A DNA stretch of 64,000 bases, taken from assembly GCA_001897535.1 (NCBI GenBank), contig MKTC01000023.1, forward strand, positions 29,497 through 93,496. Direction: 5' to 3'. Below are positions 9,262-18,200 of this stretch, one piece after another. Every line of letters begins with the position of its first letter. Position 1 is the first letter of the stretch. The position numbers were made by a program, and so were the translations under genes. This DNA comes from Bacteroidetes bacterium 37-13. Lineage in GTDB: Bacteria > Bacteroidota > Bacteroidia > Chitinophagales > LD1. The notes beneath the pieces were generated by a model, which was not told where the DNA came from, did no database searches, and saw only the letters and a list, made by a program, of their open reading frames with translations.

Positions 9262-9292
9262 CTTGGGCAATTCGTTAATTACTCTACTTTCG
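9262..9292 (+). promoter_or_regulatory. Promoter of leucine dehydrogenase-nusB
   Basis: A CTTG at 9262-9265 is separated by 19 bp from TACTTTCG at 9285-9292, the spacing known for the Bacteroidota primary sigma factor (TTTG, 19-21 bp, TAnnTTTG). The implied leader is about 18 nt to the ATG at 9317. The preceding 190 bp (9072-9261) hold nothing I can identify. Confidence 0.6.
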
Positions 9293-9316
9293 CGCCTCGT
9301 ATAAATACGGATATTT

Positions 9317-10417
9317 ATGAGTTCTTTTTCAACAACGGAAGTAAAGCCAAATTCAACACAAAGTTTATTGGCAATGGCAGAAAATCTGCAACACGAGCAA
9401 ATTGTTTATTTCAACGATGAAGAAACCGGATTAAAAGGTTTTATCGGTATTCACAATACAGTTTTAGGCCCATCTTTGGGCGGCTGCCGCATTTGGAATT
9501 ATACCGATATTGATTCTGCGTTATTAGATGTAATTAGGCTAAGCCGAGGAATGACATTTAAGTCTTCTATCAGCGGTATCAATTTAGGTGGCGGAAAATC
9601 AGTTATCATCAACAACAATCCTGCACAACGAACCGAAAAGTTTTGGCGCAAATTTGCTGAGTATGTAGAAAGTTTAGGCGGAAGATATATTGCAGCAGAA
9701 GATGTGGGAACTTCTACCAAAGAGGTTTCATATATGATGGAAGTTACCAAACACGTGAGTGGCAAACCTGTTGAGCAAGGCGGTGCGGGCGATCCATCAC
9801 CATTTACGGCTCATGGCGTTTATTTAGGTATAAAAGCCTCAGCTAAGAAAGCTTATGGAAACGAAGATTTGAACGGTAGAAAAGTGGTTATTCAAGGTGT
9901 TGGACACGTTGGCTATTACTTATCGGAAATGCTGGCAAAAGAAGGTGCAAAATTATTTGTTGCCGATTTGAATAAGTCGCTTGTGAAACGTGCAGTTGAA
10001 AATTTGAATGCAACCGAAATTGGCATAAATGAAGTTTACTCTTTTGATGCTGATATTTACGCACCTTGTGCTTTAGGCGCAACGCTAAATGAAAACACAA
10101 TTCCACAATTGAAATGTGCTATTGTAGCCGGCTCTGCCAATAATCAATTGGCAAATGAAAAAGTTGATGGTGATAGTTTATTTAAAAAGGGCATTGTTTA
10201 TGCTCCGGATTTCTTGATAAATGCCGGTGGCGTAATCAATTGCTATCAAGAAATAATTGGCTACAACCGCGATAAGGCAATGGAAAAGGTAGATGCTATT
10301 TATGAGCAAACACTCAATATTTTTAAACTGAGCGAGACAGAAAAAATTTCTACACACAGCGCAGCAGAAAAAATTGCACTTAAACGAATTGAAGATACAA
10401 AAGCTAAAAAGAAGTAG
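9317..10417 (+). CDS. Glu/Leu/Phe/Val dehydrogenase, probably leucine dehydrogenase
   Basis: A 366-residue NAD-dependent amino acid dehydrogenase that would interconvert branched-chain amino acids and their keto acids. Substrate-domain motifs are GPSLGGCRIW (51-60), RGMTFKSSISGINLGGGKS with K82 and the GGGK lysine K94, and the conserved PSPFTAHGVYLG segment. The nucleotide-binding loop is QGVGHVG at about 193-199. GPxLGGxRxW and length favour leucine or valine dehydrogenase over glutamate dehydrogenase. It begins behind a good promoter and is followed after 3 bp by nusB. Exact specificity (Leu versus Val or Phe) cannot be read from sequence. Confidence 0.92.
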   Translation: MSSFSTTEVKPNSTQSLLAMAENLQHEQIVYFNDEETGLKGFIGIHNTVLGPSLGGCRIWNYTDIDSALLDVIRLSRGMTFKSSISGINLGGGKSVIINNNPAQRTEKFWRKFAEYVESLGGRYIAAEDVGTSTKEVSYMMEVTKHVSGKPVEQGGAGDPSPFTAHGVYLGIKASAKKAYGNEDLNGRKVVIQGVGHVGYYLSEMLAKEGAKLFVADLNKSLVKRAVENLNATEIGINEVYSFDADIYAPCALGATLNENTIPQLKCAIVAGSANNQLANEKVDGDSLFKKGIVYAPDFLINAGGVINCYQEIIGYNRDKAMEKVDAIYEQTLNIFKLSETEKISTHSAAEKIALKRIEDTKAKKK

Positions 10418-10420
10418 TAA

Positions 10421-11362
10421 ATGTTAGGAAGAAGAAACCTCAGAATTAAAGTAATGCAAACACTTTACGTGCGCGAACTGCACGATGAAGAGAGTTTGAA
10501 ATTTTTAGAAGGACAGTTGAAAAATAACCTTCACAGAAGTAATATGTTGTATCTCACCATGATTCAATATATTATAGAAGTGTGCCTTTATGTGTTGGAA
10601 GATAAAAACAGAAGGCTTGCCAAGTTTTTAAAAACACAAGAGGATTTAGCACTCAATACTATTTTAGCCCGTAATAAAGTTGTAGAAGCTTTGCGCGCAG
10701 ACGAAACCTTGCAACTATATTTTAAGCAAGAAAAAGTAAGCCAATATATTGATGCGGATATCATTCGCCAGTTATATATCGAAGTAACCGAAAAACAACG
10801 CTACAAAGAATACTTTAAGTTAGAAGAAACTACAATTGAAGCAGATGTTGATATTTTGGCATACATCATAAAACAAGTGCTTACTAAAAATAAAACCTTA
10901 GATAAGCATTTAGAAGAAACCTTTGTAAACATGGACGATGATAGCGGCACACTTTGGATGGTATTGCAAAAATACGTTGAAGGTTTTGTGAAAAGCGGTA
11001 CTGCACCTTTTTCTGATGCCATTAGTTATTGGGAAAAAGAACATCCTTTTGCATTGGAACTTTTGCGCAAAACATACCAACACAACGAAGAAATTACAGA
11101 AGTAGTTCGTCCATTTCTTAAAAACTGGGAGTTAGAAAGAGTAGCCGTGATGGATTTGCTTATACTTAAACTCGCTATGTGCGAATTGCTTTATATGCCA
11201 ACTATTCCTGTAAAAGTTACCATAAACGAATACATTGATATTTCTAAGTTTTACAGCACTCCAAAGAGTAAAGACTTTGTGAATGGCGTATTAGATAAAG
11301 CTAAAAATCAGCTAATGGATGAAGGTTTAATTAAAAAACAGGGAAGGGGATTGGTTGAGTAA
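10421..11362 (+). CDS. nusB: Transcription antitermination factor NusB
   Basis: A 313-residue protein beginning MLGRRNLRIKVMQTLYVREL, the typical NusB N-terminus, and ending in the conserved NusB helical core (ELERVAVMDLLILKLAMCEL, KVTINEYIDISKFYSTPKS, FVNGVLDKAKNQL). NusB binds boxA RNA with S10 and supports rRNA antitermination. The protein is about twice the length of the E. coli version because of an inserted helical middle region, the usual form in Bacteroidota. It lies 3 bp after the dehydrogenase gene and must be cotranscribed with it. Confidence 0.93.
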   Translation: MLGRRNLRIKVMQTLYVRELHDEESLKFLEGQLKNNLHRSNMLYLTMIQYIIEVCLYVLEDKNRRLAKFLKTQEDLALNTILARNKVVEALRADETLQLYFKQEKVSQYIDADIIRQLYIEVTEKQRYKEYFKLEETTIEADVDILAYIIKQVLTKNKTLDKHLEETFVNMDDDSGTLWMVLQKYVEGFVKSGTAPFSDAISYWEKEHPFALELLRKTYQHNEEITEVVRPFLKNWELERVAVMDLLILKLAMCELLYMPTIPVKVTINEYIDISKFYSTPKSKDFVNGVLDKAKNQLMDEGLIKKQGRGLVE

Positions 11363-11390
11363 TTTTAAGAAATGCAATACTTTAAAATTC

Positions 11391-11398
11391 TACTTTCG
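11391..11398 (+). promoter_or_regulatory. Candidate -7 promoter box for the DUF1573 gene
   Basis: TACTTTCG followed by CA, identical to the boxes at 9285 and 25705. It is 57 bp upstream of the ATG at 11456. The -33 region is weak. Confidence 0.5.
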
Positions 11399-11455
11399 CA
11401 TTTCGATTTTTTTTAAAACAGATAAAGTATTAGGACTTTAGAAAATATTTTAGGA

Positions 11456-11899
11456 ATGAAAAAAGTAACATTAGCTGTTGCACTATTAGTAGTTCTTTTG
11501 GCAACCGAATCTTGCAGAAGAAAAGGTGATGAAAAATTGCGCAACGGAGGATTAACCACAGAAATGATTAAAGATTCTACCAAGGTGGAATTTGTAGAAA
11601 CGCAATTTGCATTCGACACAATTAAGCAAGGCGATAAAGTAGAACACACTTTTGTGCTGAAAAACGTGGGCGACAAAAACTTGTTTATCACAAACGCATT
11701 TGGAAGTTGCGGCTGCACAGTACCGGAATATCCAAAAGAGCCAATTCCTCCAGGAAAAACAGGCGAAGTAAAAGTTACTTTTAATTCTGCCGGAAAAGAA
11801 GGTGTGCAACAAAAAACGGTTACATTAACTATGAACACAGGCAAACGCAACGAATTGCTTTACTTAAATGGTTATATAAAAACCGATAAAAGCGAATAA
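11456..11899 (+). CDS. DUF1573-domain lipoprotein
   Basis: A 147-residue exported protein with a hydrophobic signal and a likely lipobox (ATESC, Cys20). The mature part is a DUF1573 beta-sandwich of the Ig/MSP type: FAFDTIKQGDKVEHTFVLKN, then NAFGSCGCTVPEYPKEPIPP with its conserved GSCGCT, and GEVKVTFNSAGKEG. The function of DUF1573 is not known; genes of this type are abundant in Bacteroidota and often near secretion or envelope genes. It precedes yajC by 49 bp and may be part of the yajC-coaE unit. Confidence 0.9.
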   Translation: MKKVTLAVALLVVLLATESCRRKGDEKLRNGGLTTEMIKDSTKVEFVETQFAFDTIKQGDKVEHTFVLKNVGDKNLFITNAFGSCGCTVPEYPKEPIPPGKTGEVKVTFNSAGKEGVQQKTVTLTMNTGKRNELLYLNGYIKTDKSE

Positions 11900-11948
11900 A
11901 AATTGTCTTTAAAAATTATCAGTAATATAAAATTCTCAAATTAAAATT

Positions 11949-12275
11949 ATGCAATTACTTCAAGCAGGAGGCGCTGGTTTCGACCCAATTATCTTAGTTA
12001 TTTACGGTGGATTGTTTATCGTTATCTACTTCTTTTTTATTCGCCCACAAACTAAAAAGGCGAAAGAGCAAAAAAGCTATATTGAGCAAATTCAAAAAGG
12101 TGATAAAGTTGTTACCACAGGCGGCATTCACGGTAAAATTGTTCGTATAGACGATAACGCATTTTGGGTAGAAGTTGATAACAACGTAAAGTTGAAATTG
12201 GAGAAAAGTGCCATTTCTATGGAACTTTCAAAGCCTTTGAACCAGGCCACAACACCGGCAGAAAAGAAAGACTAA
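11949..12275 (+). CDS. yajC: Preprotein translocase accessory subunit YajC
   Basis: At 108 residues this has one membrane helix (about residues 15-36, IILVIYGGLFIVIYFFFI) followed by the diagnostic RPQTKKAKEQKSYIEQIQKG and DKVVTTGGIHGKIVRID. YajC associates with SecDF and the Sec channel in the inner membrane. secDF is not in this window. The start is the ATG at 11949. coaE begins 3 bp after the stop. Confidence 0.93.
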   Translation: MQLLQAGGAGFDPIILVIYGGLFIVIYFFFIRPQTKKAKEQKSYIEQIQKGDKVVTTGGIHGKIVRIDDNAFWVEVDNNVKLKLEKSAISMELSKPLNQATTPAEKKD

Positions 12276-12278
12276 TTT

Positions 12279-12875
12279 ATGCTTCGAGTAGGCATTACCG
12301 GAGGAATTGGCAGTGGCAAAACCACCGCTTGTAAATTATTTGAAAAATTAGGCGTGCCGGTTTATTATGCCGATAACCGCGCAAAAGAATTGATGGTTGA
12401 TGATAAGCAACTGCGTCATTCAATTATCCAAAATTTTGGTGCCGAATCTTATTTAGAAGATGGCTCATTGAACCGACTTTATTTATCATCAGTAGTCTTT
12501 AGTGAGGAGAAAAAATTAGAACTTCTAAACTCATTGGTGCATCCGGTAGTTGCAGCCGATAGCGAATCGTGGAATAGCATTTTGGAACGGAAAAACTTTG
12601 CGTATTCACTTCGCGAAGCAGCACTGCTGATAGAAACCGGCAGCTACAAACTTTTAGATAAACTTATAGTAGTAACTGCTCCCGAAGAAGATAGAATAAA
12701 GCGTGTAATGTTGCGCGATGGCAGCTCAGAGCAGCAAGTTAAAAGTAGAATTAACGCACAAATGCCCGATTCGGAGAAACTGAAATTGGCAGATTTTATT
12801 ATTGAAAACACCGACCTTATTTCTTTAGCGCAACAAGTAAAAGATATTCATGAAAGAATAATGAAACTTTTGTGA
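12279..12875 (+). CDS. coaE: Dephospho-CoA kinase
   Basis: A 198-residue P-loop kinase that phosphorylates dephospho-CoA in the last step of coenzyme A synthesis. Walker A is GGIGSGKTT at residues 8-16, followed by the family segment FEKLGVPVYYADNRAKEL. LNSLVHPVV is the conserved CoaE His-Pro motif, and VVTAPEEDRIKRVMLRDG is the lid region. Length is normal for the family. It follows yajC by 3 bp. Confidence 0.94.
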   Translation: MLRVGITGGIGSGKTTACKLFEKLGVPVYYADNRAKELMVDDKQLRHSIIQNFGAESYLEDGSLNRLYLSSVVFSEEKKLELLNSLVHPVVAADSESWNSILERKNFAYSLREAALLIETGSYKLLDKLIVVTAPEEDRIKRVMLRDGSSEQQVKSRINAQMPDSEKLKLADFIIENTDLISLAQQVKDIHERIMKLL

Positions 12876-12912
12876 GAAACTATCGTATTAACTACATAAA
12901 ACGAATGTGGTT

Positions 12913-13710
12913 ATGCGCAAAATATTTTTTACAGCAGCAATTCTTTTTATAGGTTGGAATGGCTTCGCAGCCCCAGAAGGCAAGCACGAGGAAGCATTTC
13001 ACAAAGGCGAAGTTGAATTTTCAAACGGGCGCTACGAAGAAGCACTCAAATATTTCAACATGGCAATTTCTGAAACACAAGACCGCTATAAATATTTTTA
13101 TATGCGCGCTTTGGCAAATAAGCAAATGGAATTAACCGATGATGCTATTGCCGATTTTTCGCGCGCCATTAGGCTTAAACCAACCACCGAAGCCATGTAC
13201 GAAAGAGGTATTATGCTCTTTAATAATGGCGATATGGATGCAGCCAAAGGCGATTTTGAAGATGTGAAAATTGCAAAGGATAACTTCAAGAATATTCAAT
13301 ACTATTTAGGAGTAGTATACTACCGTGCCGGAGTTTATGAGCATGCTCTAAAAGCTTTCAATCGCTATTTAAGTGCAACTGGTGGCGATGGCGACACTTA
13401 CTACTACAAAGGCTTAGTAAACGCAAGCATCAAGCACTACGAAGATGCAATTTCAGACTTGAATAAAGCATTGCCTTACAAGAAAAATAACCTGCTTATT
13501 TATGTAAAGTTGTATGAGTTATACATTCAAACCAACCAGCCCGAGAAAGCAGTAGAAAGTATTTCGGCAATGATTGACCTTTCTCCACAAAACAAAAGAA
13601 GCGAATTGTATATGGAAAGAAGCTTGCTTTACGGTCAGTTAGGAAACATTGAACTTTCAAACAGCGACCGTTTGAAATCGAGAGAGGCTGCGGCATCTAT
13701 CTTTAATTAA
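12913..13710 (+). CDS. Exported tetratricopeptide-repeat protein
   Basis: From the ATG at 12913 (a GTG lies 6 nt upstream) this is 265 residues with a signal peptide ending near GFAAPEGK. At least five TPR units follow, such as AFHKGEVEFSNGRYEEALKY, AFNRYLSATGGDGDTYYYKG and LYGQLGNIELSNSDRLKS. TPR proteins of this size act as periplasmic scaffolds; no catalytic motif is visible. It lies 37 bp after coaE and is ended by a strong hairpin before cysS. Confidence 0.8.
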   Translation: MRKIFFTAAILFIGWNGFAAPEGKHEEAFHKGEVEFSNGRYEEALKYFNMAISETQDRYKYFYMRALANKQMELTDDAIADFSRAIRLKPTTEAMYERGIMLFNNGDMDAAKGDFEDVKIAKDNFKNIQYYLGVVYYRAGVYEHALKAFNRYLSATGGDGDTYYYKGLVNASIKHYEDAISDLNKALPYKKNNLLIYVKLYELYIQTNQPEKAVESISAMIDLSPQNKRSELYMERSLLYGQLGNIELSNSDRLKSREAAASIFN

Positions 13711-13734
13711 CTTTTTAGAAACATATTTTTTTGA

Positions 13735-13763
13735 ATGTGTAGCTTTTATAGCTGCACATTTTT
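13735..13763 (+). terminator. Rho-independent terminator after the TPR gene
   Basis: A 9-bp stem (13735-13743 with 13751-13759, one G-U pair), a 7-nt loop, then T residues interrupted by one A. It lies 25 bp past the TPR stop and just before the cysS start. Confidence 0.6.
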
Positions 13764-13770
13764 ATTTTCG
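13763..13770 (+). promoter_or_regulatory. Candidate -7 promoter box for cysS, near-leaderless
   Basis: TATTTTCG followed by C ends only 8 bp before the cysS ATG at 13779, so transcription would start within a few bases of the start codon. No Shine-Dalgarno sequence precedes the ATG. The box overlaps the 3' T-run of the preceding terminator. Confidence 0.4.
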
Positions 13771-13778
13771 CTGCTTCA

Positions 13779-15239
13779 ATGACAGCGCTTAAACTTTACA
13801 ATACATTTTCGAGAGAAAAGGAAGATTTCAAACCGCTAAATCCACCTTTGGTGGGAATGTACGTTTGCGGTCCCACAGTTTACAATTCGGTGCATTTAGG
13901 CAACTGCCGCACTTTTGTTTCGTTCGATATTTTGTTTCGCTACCTTTTGCATTTAGGCTATAAAGTTCGCTATGTGCGAAATATTACCGATGCCGGGCAT
14001 TTGGAGAGCGATGCTGATGAAGGCGAAGATAAAATTGCAAAAAAAGCACGCTTGGAACAATTAGAGCCAATGGAAATTGTGCAGCGCTACACCATTGATT
14101 TTCATAAGGTTTTAGACCAGTTTAATAACCTGCCGCCAAGTATTGAGCCAACTGCTACTGGGCACATTATGGAGCAGATTGAAATGACTGAAAAAATTCT
14201 GCAAAACGGCTATGCTTATGAAACCGATGATGCAATTTATTTTAATGTAGAAAAATTAGCAAAGCAATTTCCTTACGGAAAACTGAGTGGCAGAAACTTA
14301 GAAGATTTATACAATAACACTCGTGAATTAGACGGACAAGAAGCTAAAAAAGGCAAACTTGATTTTGCGCTTTTAATTAAGGCAAAACCAACGCACATCA
14401 TGCAATGGAGTTCGCCTTGGGGAAGGATTTTTCCGGGTTGGCATTTGGAATGTAGCGCCATGAGTTCTAAATATTTAGGTGAAGAATTTGATATTCACGG
14501 TGGCGGAATGGATTTAGTTCCCACACACCATACCAACGAAATTGCGCAGAATGTTGCTTGCTGCGGCAAGTCTCCGGCTCGCTACTGGGTTCACACCAAT
14601 ATGCTTACGGTAAATGGACAAAAAATGAGTAAAAGCCTTGGCAATTCTTTCTTGCCGGCTGAACTTTTTTCAGGAAACCATAAGTTGTTGGAGAAAGGCT
14701 ATTCGCCAATGAGCGTTCGCTTTTTTATGTTGCAAGCGCACTATCGCAGCACCTTAGATTTTAGTAATGAAGCATTGCAGGCAGCAGAAAAAGCTTTTGT
14801 ACGTTTAATGGCGGCAGTTAAAATTCTTCCAAGTTTAAAAACAGGAGCAAGTACTTCTTCCAATATTTCAGCATTAAAAAATAGTGTTTACGAAGCGCTA
14901 AATGACGACCTGAACACGCCTGTGGCTTTAGCGCATTTGTTTGATGGTGTGCGAATAATAAACACTGTAAACGATGGTAAAGAAACAATTACCGAAGAAG
15001 ATAAACAATTGCTAGTGAAGCTCTTTAATGAAATTATTTTTGATGTGTTTGGGTTAAAAGAAGAACTGCAAGAAAACAAAAACTTAGACGGTGTGATGAA
15101 AACGATTTTAGAAATTAGAGCAGAAGCTAAAGCGAAGAAGGATTTTGTTACTGCCGATAAAATTAGAAACGAATTACTTGAAAATGGTATTCAAATTAAA
15201 GATGGGAAAGAAGGTGCAACATGGAGTTTTACGCTTTAA
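13779..15239 (+). CDS. cysS: Cysteinyl-tRNA synthetase
   Basis: A 486-residue class I synthetase that charges tRNA-Cys. The zinc-site cysteine is C30 in GMYVCGPTVYNSVHLGNCRT, with the HIGH-type motif HLGN at 39-42. The segment GRIFPGWHLECSAMSSKYLG holds the second zinc cysteine and HGGGMDLVPTHHTNEIAQ the zinc His residues. KMSKSLGNS is the second signature. Full length. It probably has its own promoter immediately upstream. Confidence 0.97.
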   Translation: MTALKLYNTFSREKEDFKPLNPPLVGMYVCGPTVYNSVHLGNCRTFVSFDILFRYLLHLGYKVRYVRNITDAGHLESDADEGEDKIAKKARLEQLEPMEIVQRYTIDFHKVLDQFNNLPPSIEPTATGHIMEQIEMTEKILQNGYAYETDDAIYFNVEKLAKQFPYGKLSGRNLEDLYNNTRELDGQEAKKGKLDFALLIKAKPTHIMQWSSPWGRIFPGWHLECSAMSSKYLGEEFDIHGGGMDLVPTHHTNEIAQNVACCGKSPARYWVHTNMLTVNGQKMSKSLGNSFLPAELFSGNHKLLEKGYSPMSVRFFMLQAHYRSTLDFSNEALQAAEKAFVRLMAAVKILPSLKTGASTSSNISALKNSVYEALNDDLNTPVALAHLFDGVRIINTVNDGKETITEEDKQLLVKLFNEIIFDVFGLKEELQENKNLDGVMKTILEIRAEAKAKKDFVTADKIRNELLENGIQIKDGKEGATWSFTL

Positions 15240-15291
15240 ATAAACATCTTGGTTTAATTTTTACTTTGTATAATTGCCCGTTCAATTAGAT

Positions 15292-16833
15292 ATGCTACAA
15301 TATATACTCAAAAGGATATTTTATTTTATCCCTACTTTTTTCATCATATCGCTGTTTACTTTTTTATTAAGTCAAATGGCACCGGGCGATCCTGTGGAAC
15401 TTAAGCTGCAAGGCGGCTTGGGCGGAGGCAACAGCGGCCAATCAAGCGAAAAAATTGCTACTGAAAAAGCTTATTTGGATTTAAGTCAAAAGTTGGGCAG
15501 AAATCTTCCTGCTTTTTATTTCAGCGTAACTTCAAGTTCTTATCCTGATACGCTGTATAAAATTTTCAAAAAAGACCAACGCGAAAACTTAGAAAAGCTG
15601 ATTGAACAATACGGCAATTGGAATGAAATAAGCAACTATTTCTATTCAGCCAAAAAGTTGGAATTGGCACTTTACGACCGCAAACCCGATAATATAGACA
15701 CAACAATTTTTGAGCGATCCAGAGCTATTCGCGAAGGTTGCAATAGTTTGTACAGAAGTTATGATGACAGAGATATTACTTTCACTTTAAGCAATATTAA
15801 AAAAGCAGCAGTTTCAGAAATTAGTGTTTTAGATTCGGCAACAGGCCAGGTTTCTAAATACAATAGTTTAGCAGATGTAATTCCATTGGTGAATGAGGTG
15901 GAAAGCAATTATTCACTAATGAAAAGTAAAGCCAATAAAACTGCAAAATTTATTCCTGCATTTTACTGGTACGGAAAGAATAACCAATATCACAGATGGT
16001 TATTTGGCGATGTGCCTTGGTTTGGTGAAAACACAGACCCGACAAAGGTTTCAAAAGGATTTTTTAGAGGTGATTTTGGTAATTCATATTTAGATGGAAG
16101 ACCTGTGGTTTCAATTTTAGGCGATGCTTTAAAATGGACTTTATTGCTGAATCTGATTGCGTTTTTTATTGCTTACGCAGTGTCAATTCCAATGGGCGTT
16201 TCGTTGGCAGTAAAAAAAGACAGCACTTACGATAGAGTTGTAACTGCAATCAATTTTGTGCTGTATTCATTGCCAACATTCTGGATAGCAACCTTGCTTA
16301 TTACTTTCTTCACCAGCGATTATTATGCCGATTGGATGGATATTTTCCCTACGCACGGTGTAGGAAAAGTAGGCGACAACTTTACATTTTGGGAGCAATT
16401 TACAGATAGAAGTTATCACTTTATTTTGCCGATTTTCTGTATGGTTTATGGCTCTTTTGCTTATATCTCGCGCCAAATGCGCGGTGGTATGCTCACCGTA
16501 TTGCGCCAAGATTATATCCGCACAGCATTCGCCAAAGGTTTGGATCCAAACAAAGTTTATTGGAAACACGCTTTCCGCAATTCTTTAATTCCTATTATCA
16601 CCATGTTTGCAAGTTTTCTTCCTGCTATGATAAGCGGCTCGGTAATTATTGAATACATTTTCACTATTCCTGGCATGGGTCGCATAAGCTTTGAAAGTGT
16701 GGTGGCGCGTAACTTCCCTGTGTTGTTTACCTTGCTGATGTTCTCTGCCATTCTTACCATGATTGGCAATTTGCTCAGCGATATTTTATATGGTGTAATT
16801 GACCCAAGAATTTCATTTACTAAAAAGAAATAA
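15292..16833 (+). CDS. ABC transporter permease, DppB/OppB type, with a large insertion
   Basis: From the ATG at 15292 the product has 513 residues, beginning MLQYILKRIFYFIPTFFIIS, then FLLSQMAPGDP, the classical N-terminus of oligopeptide-type permeases. The conserved core resumes near residue 255 (FRGDFGNSYLDGRPVVSIL) and includes YISRQMRGGMLTVLRQDYIR and the EAA-like loop region AFAKGLDPNKVYWKHAFRNS. About 180 extra soluble residues sit between the first membrane helix and the core; family members usually have 300-340 residues. It pairs with the DppC-type gene 8 bp downstream. No ATPase or binding protein is adjacent. Confidence 0.92.
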   Translation: MLQYILKRIFYFIPTFFIISLFTFLLSQMAPGDPVELKLQGGLGGGNSGQSSEKIATEKAYLDLSQKLGRNLPAFYFSVTSSSYPDTLYKIFKKDQRENLEKLIEQYGNWNEISNYFYSAKKLELALYDRKPDNIDTTIFERSRAIREGCNSLYRSYDDRDITFTLSNIKKAAVSEISVLDSATGQVSKYNSLADVIPLVNEVESNYSLMKSKANKTAKFIPAFYWYGKNNQYHRWLFGDVPWFGENTDPTKVSKGFFRGDFGNSYLDGRPVVSILGDALKWTLLLNLIAFFIAYAVSIPMGVSLAVKKDSTYDRVVTAINFVLYSLPTFWIATLLITFFTSDYYADWMDIFPTHGVGKVGDNFTFWEQFTDRSYHFILPIFCMVYGSFAYISRQMRGGMLTVLRQDYIRTAFAKGLDPNKVYWKHAFRNSLIPIITMFASFLPAMISGSVIIEYIFTIPGMGRISFESVVARNFPVLFTLLMFSAILTMIGNLLSDILYGVIDPRISFTKKK

Positions 16834-16841
16834 GAATATAA

Positions 16842-18125
16842 ATGGCTGATAAATCAGGCGAAAGTTATTGGAATATCGTTAAACGCCAGTTTAGGAAAAA
16901 CAAGTTGGCAATGCTCTCCATGCGGGTGTTGTATGTACTTTTGTTTATTGGCTTAATGGCTGACTTTTTAGCAAATGAAAAACCTTTGGTGTGCAAGATG
17001 AACGGGAATACTTATTTCCCAATTTTTCGCCAATACATGGTAGATTGGGGTTTAGGCGCATGGCAAAAGGAGTTTAGAAATAATGATTGGATGAGCATGG
17101 AATATGATTTTGCAATATTCCCTCCGGTGCCATATTCGCCAACTACTATTGATATTGAAAATGGCGATTATGCAAGCCCAACAGGCGAACAAGATGTGAA
17201 ATCGTGGCGTTGGCGACATCAACTCGGAACTGACCAAATTGGTCGCGATGTGCTTTCAGGATTGATTCACGGCACGCGAATTGCCATGTTGGTTGGTGTG
17301 GTGAGTATGTCTATTGCAACGATTATCGGTATTCTCTTAGGTTCAATTGCCGGTTATTTTGGAGATAATAGATTGCAAATCACCAGAGTGCAACTCTTCT
17401 TAAACATTGTCTTTATTTTCTTCGCTTGGTTCTACGCTTTCAGTGTTCGCAGTTATGCTATGGAACAAGCGCTGGCTGATAGTTTCGGCAGTTTTACATT
17501 GCAGTTTCTATGGTCAATTTTATTGTTCTTCTTAATTATGATTATTCCAAATGTATTGGCTAAACCATTAAAAAATATAAAGTATTTAGGTGGAAAAATT
17601 ACGGTGCCAATAGATATTATTATTTCACGCGCTATTGAAGTGGTTATTTCAATTCCAACTTTGCTTTTAATACTTTCAATAACTGCCATCGTGAAGAAAC
17701 CTTCAATTATGCTTATCATGGTAATAATAGGTTTAACCGGCTGGACAGGCATTGCAAGCTATATACGTGCAGAACTGTTGCGTATTCGCAGTTTAGAGTA
17801 TATTGAAGCTGCACAAGCATTAGGCTTTAGCGAATGGAGAATAATTTTAAAACACGCCATTCCAAATGCACTCACGCCCGTGCTAATTGCCATAGCTTTT
17901 GGTGTGGCAGGAGCAATTTTGGTAGAAAGTTCACTTTCCTTTTTAGGAATTGGTGTGCAGGCAGAAGTTATTACTTGGGGAAAACTATTAAGTACGGCAC
18001 GCGAAAACTCTGCTGCCTGGTGGTTAGCTGTTTTTCCGGGCTTGGCAATTTTTATTACAGTAACTATTTTTAATTTATTGGGCGAAGGTTTAACCGATGC
18101 CATGGATCCAAGATTGAAACAATAA
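16842..18125 (+). CDS. ABC transporter permease, DppC/OppC type
   Basis: A 427-residue partner of the preceding permease. The N-terminal SYWNIVKRQFRKNKLAMLS is typical of OppC. HQLGTDQIGRDVLSGLIHGT is the conserved DppC motif, and the EAA loop is EYIEAAQALGFSEWRIILKH. The C-terminus ends GLTDAMDPRLKQ, as usual. It is longer than the common 280-300 residues, with extra segments after the first helix (about 40-110) and between helices 2 and 3. Together the two proteins would form the membrane channel of a peptide or nickel-type importer; the energising ATPases must be encoded elsewhere. Confidence 0.92.
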   Translation: MADKSGESYWNIVKRQFRKNKLAMLSMRVLYVLLFIGLMADFLANEKPLVCKMNGNTYFPIFRQYMVDWGLGAWQKEFRNNDWMSMEYDFAIFPPVPYSPTTIDIENGDYASPTGEQDVKSWRWRHQLGTDQIGRDVLSGLIHGTRIAMLVGVVSMSIATIIGILLGSIAGYFGDNRLQITRVQLFLNIVFIFFAWFYAFSVRSYAMEQALADSFGSFTLQFLWSILLFFLIMIIPNVLAKPLKNIKYLGGKITVPIDIIISRAIEVVISIPTLLLILSITAIVKKPSIMLIMVIIGLTGWTGIASYIRAELLRIRSLEYIEAAQALGFSEWRIILKHAIPNALTPVLIAIAFGVAGAILVESSLSFLGIGVQAEVITWGKLLSTARENSAAWWLAVFPGLAIFITVTIFNLLGEGLTDAMDPRLKQ

Positions 18126-18200
18126 GTACTTTTCAACCCAATTTTCACTTTGAAGTGGACGCTCAAATGTGAAATTGTGTAGTTAAATTTGAAAAGCAAA

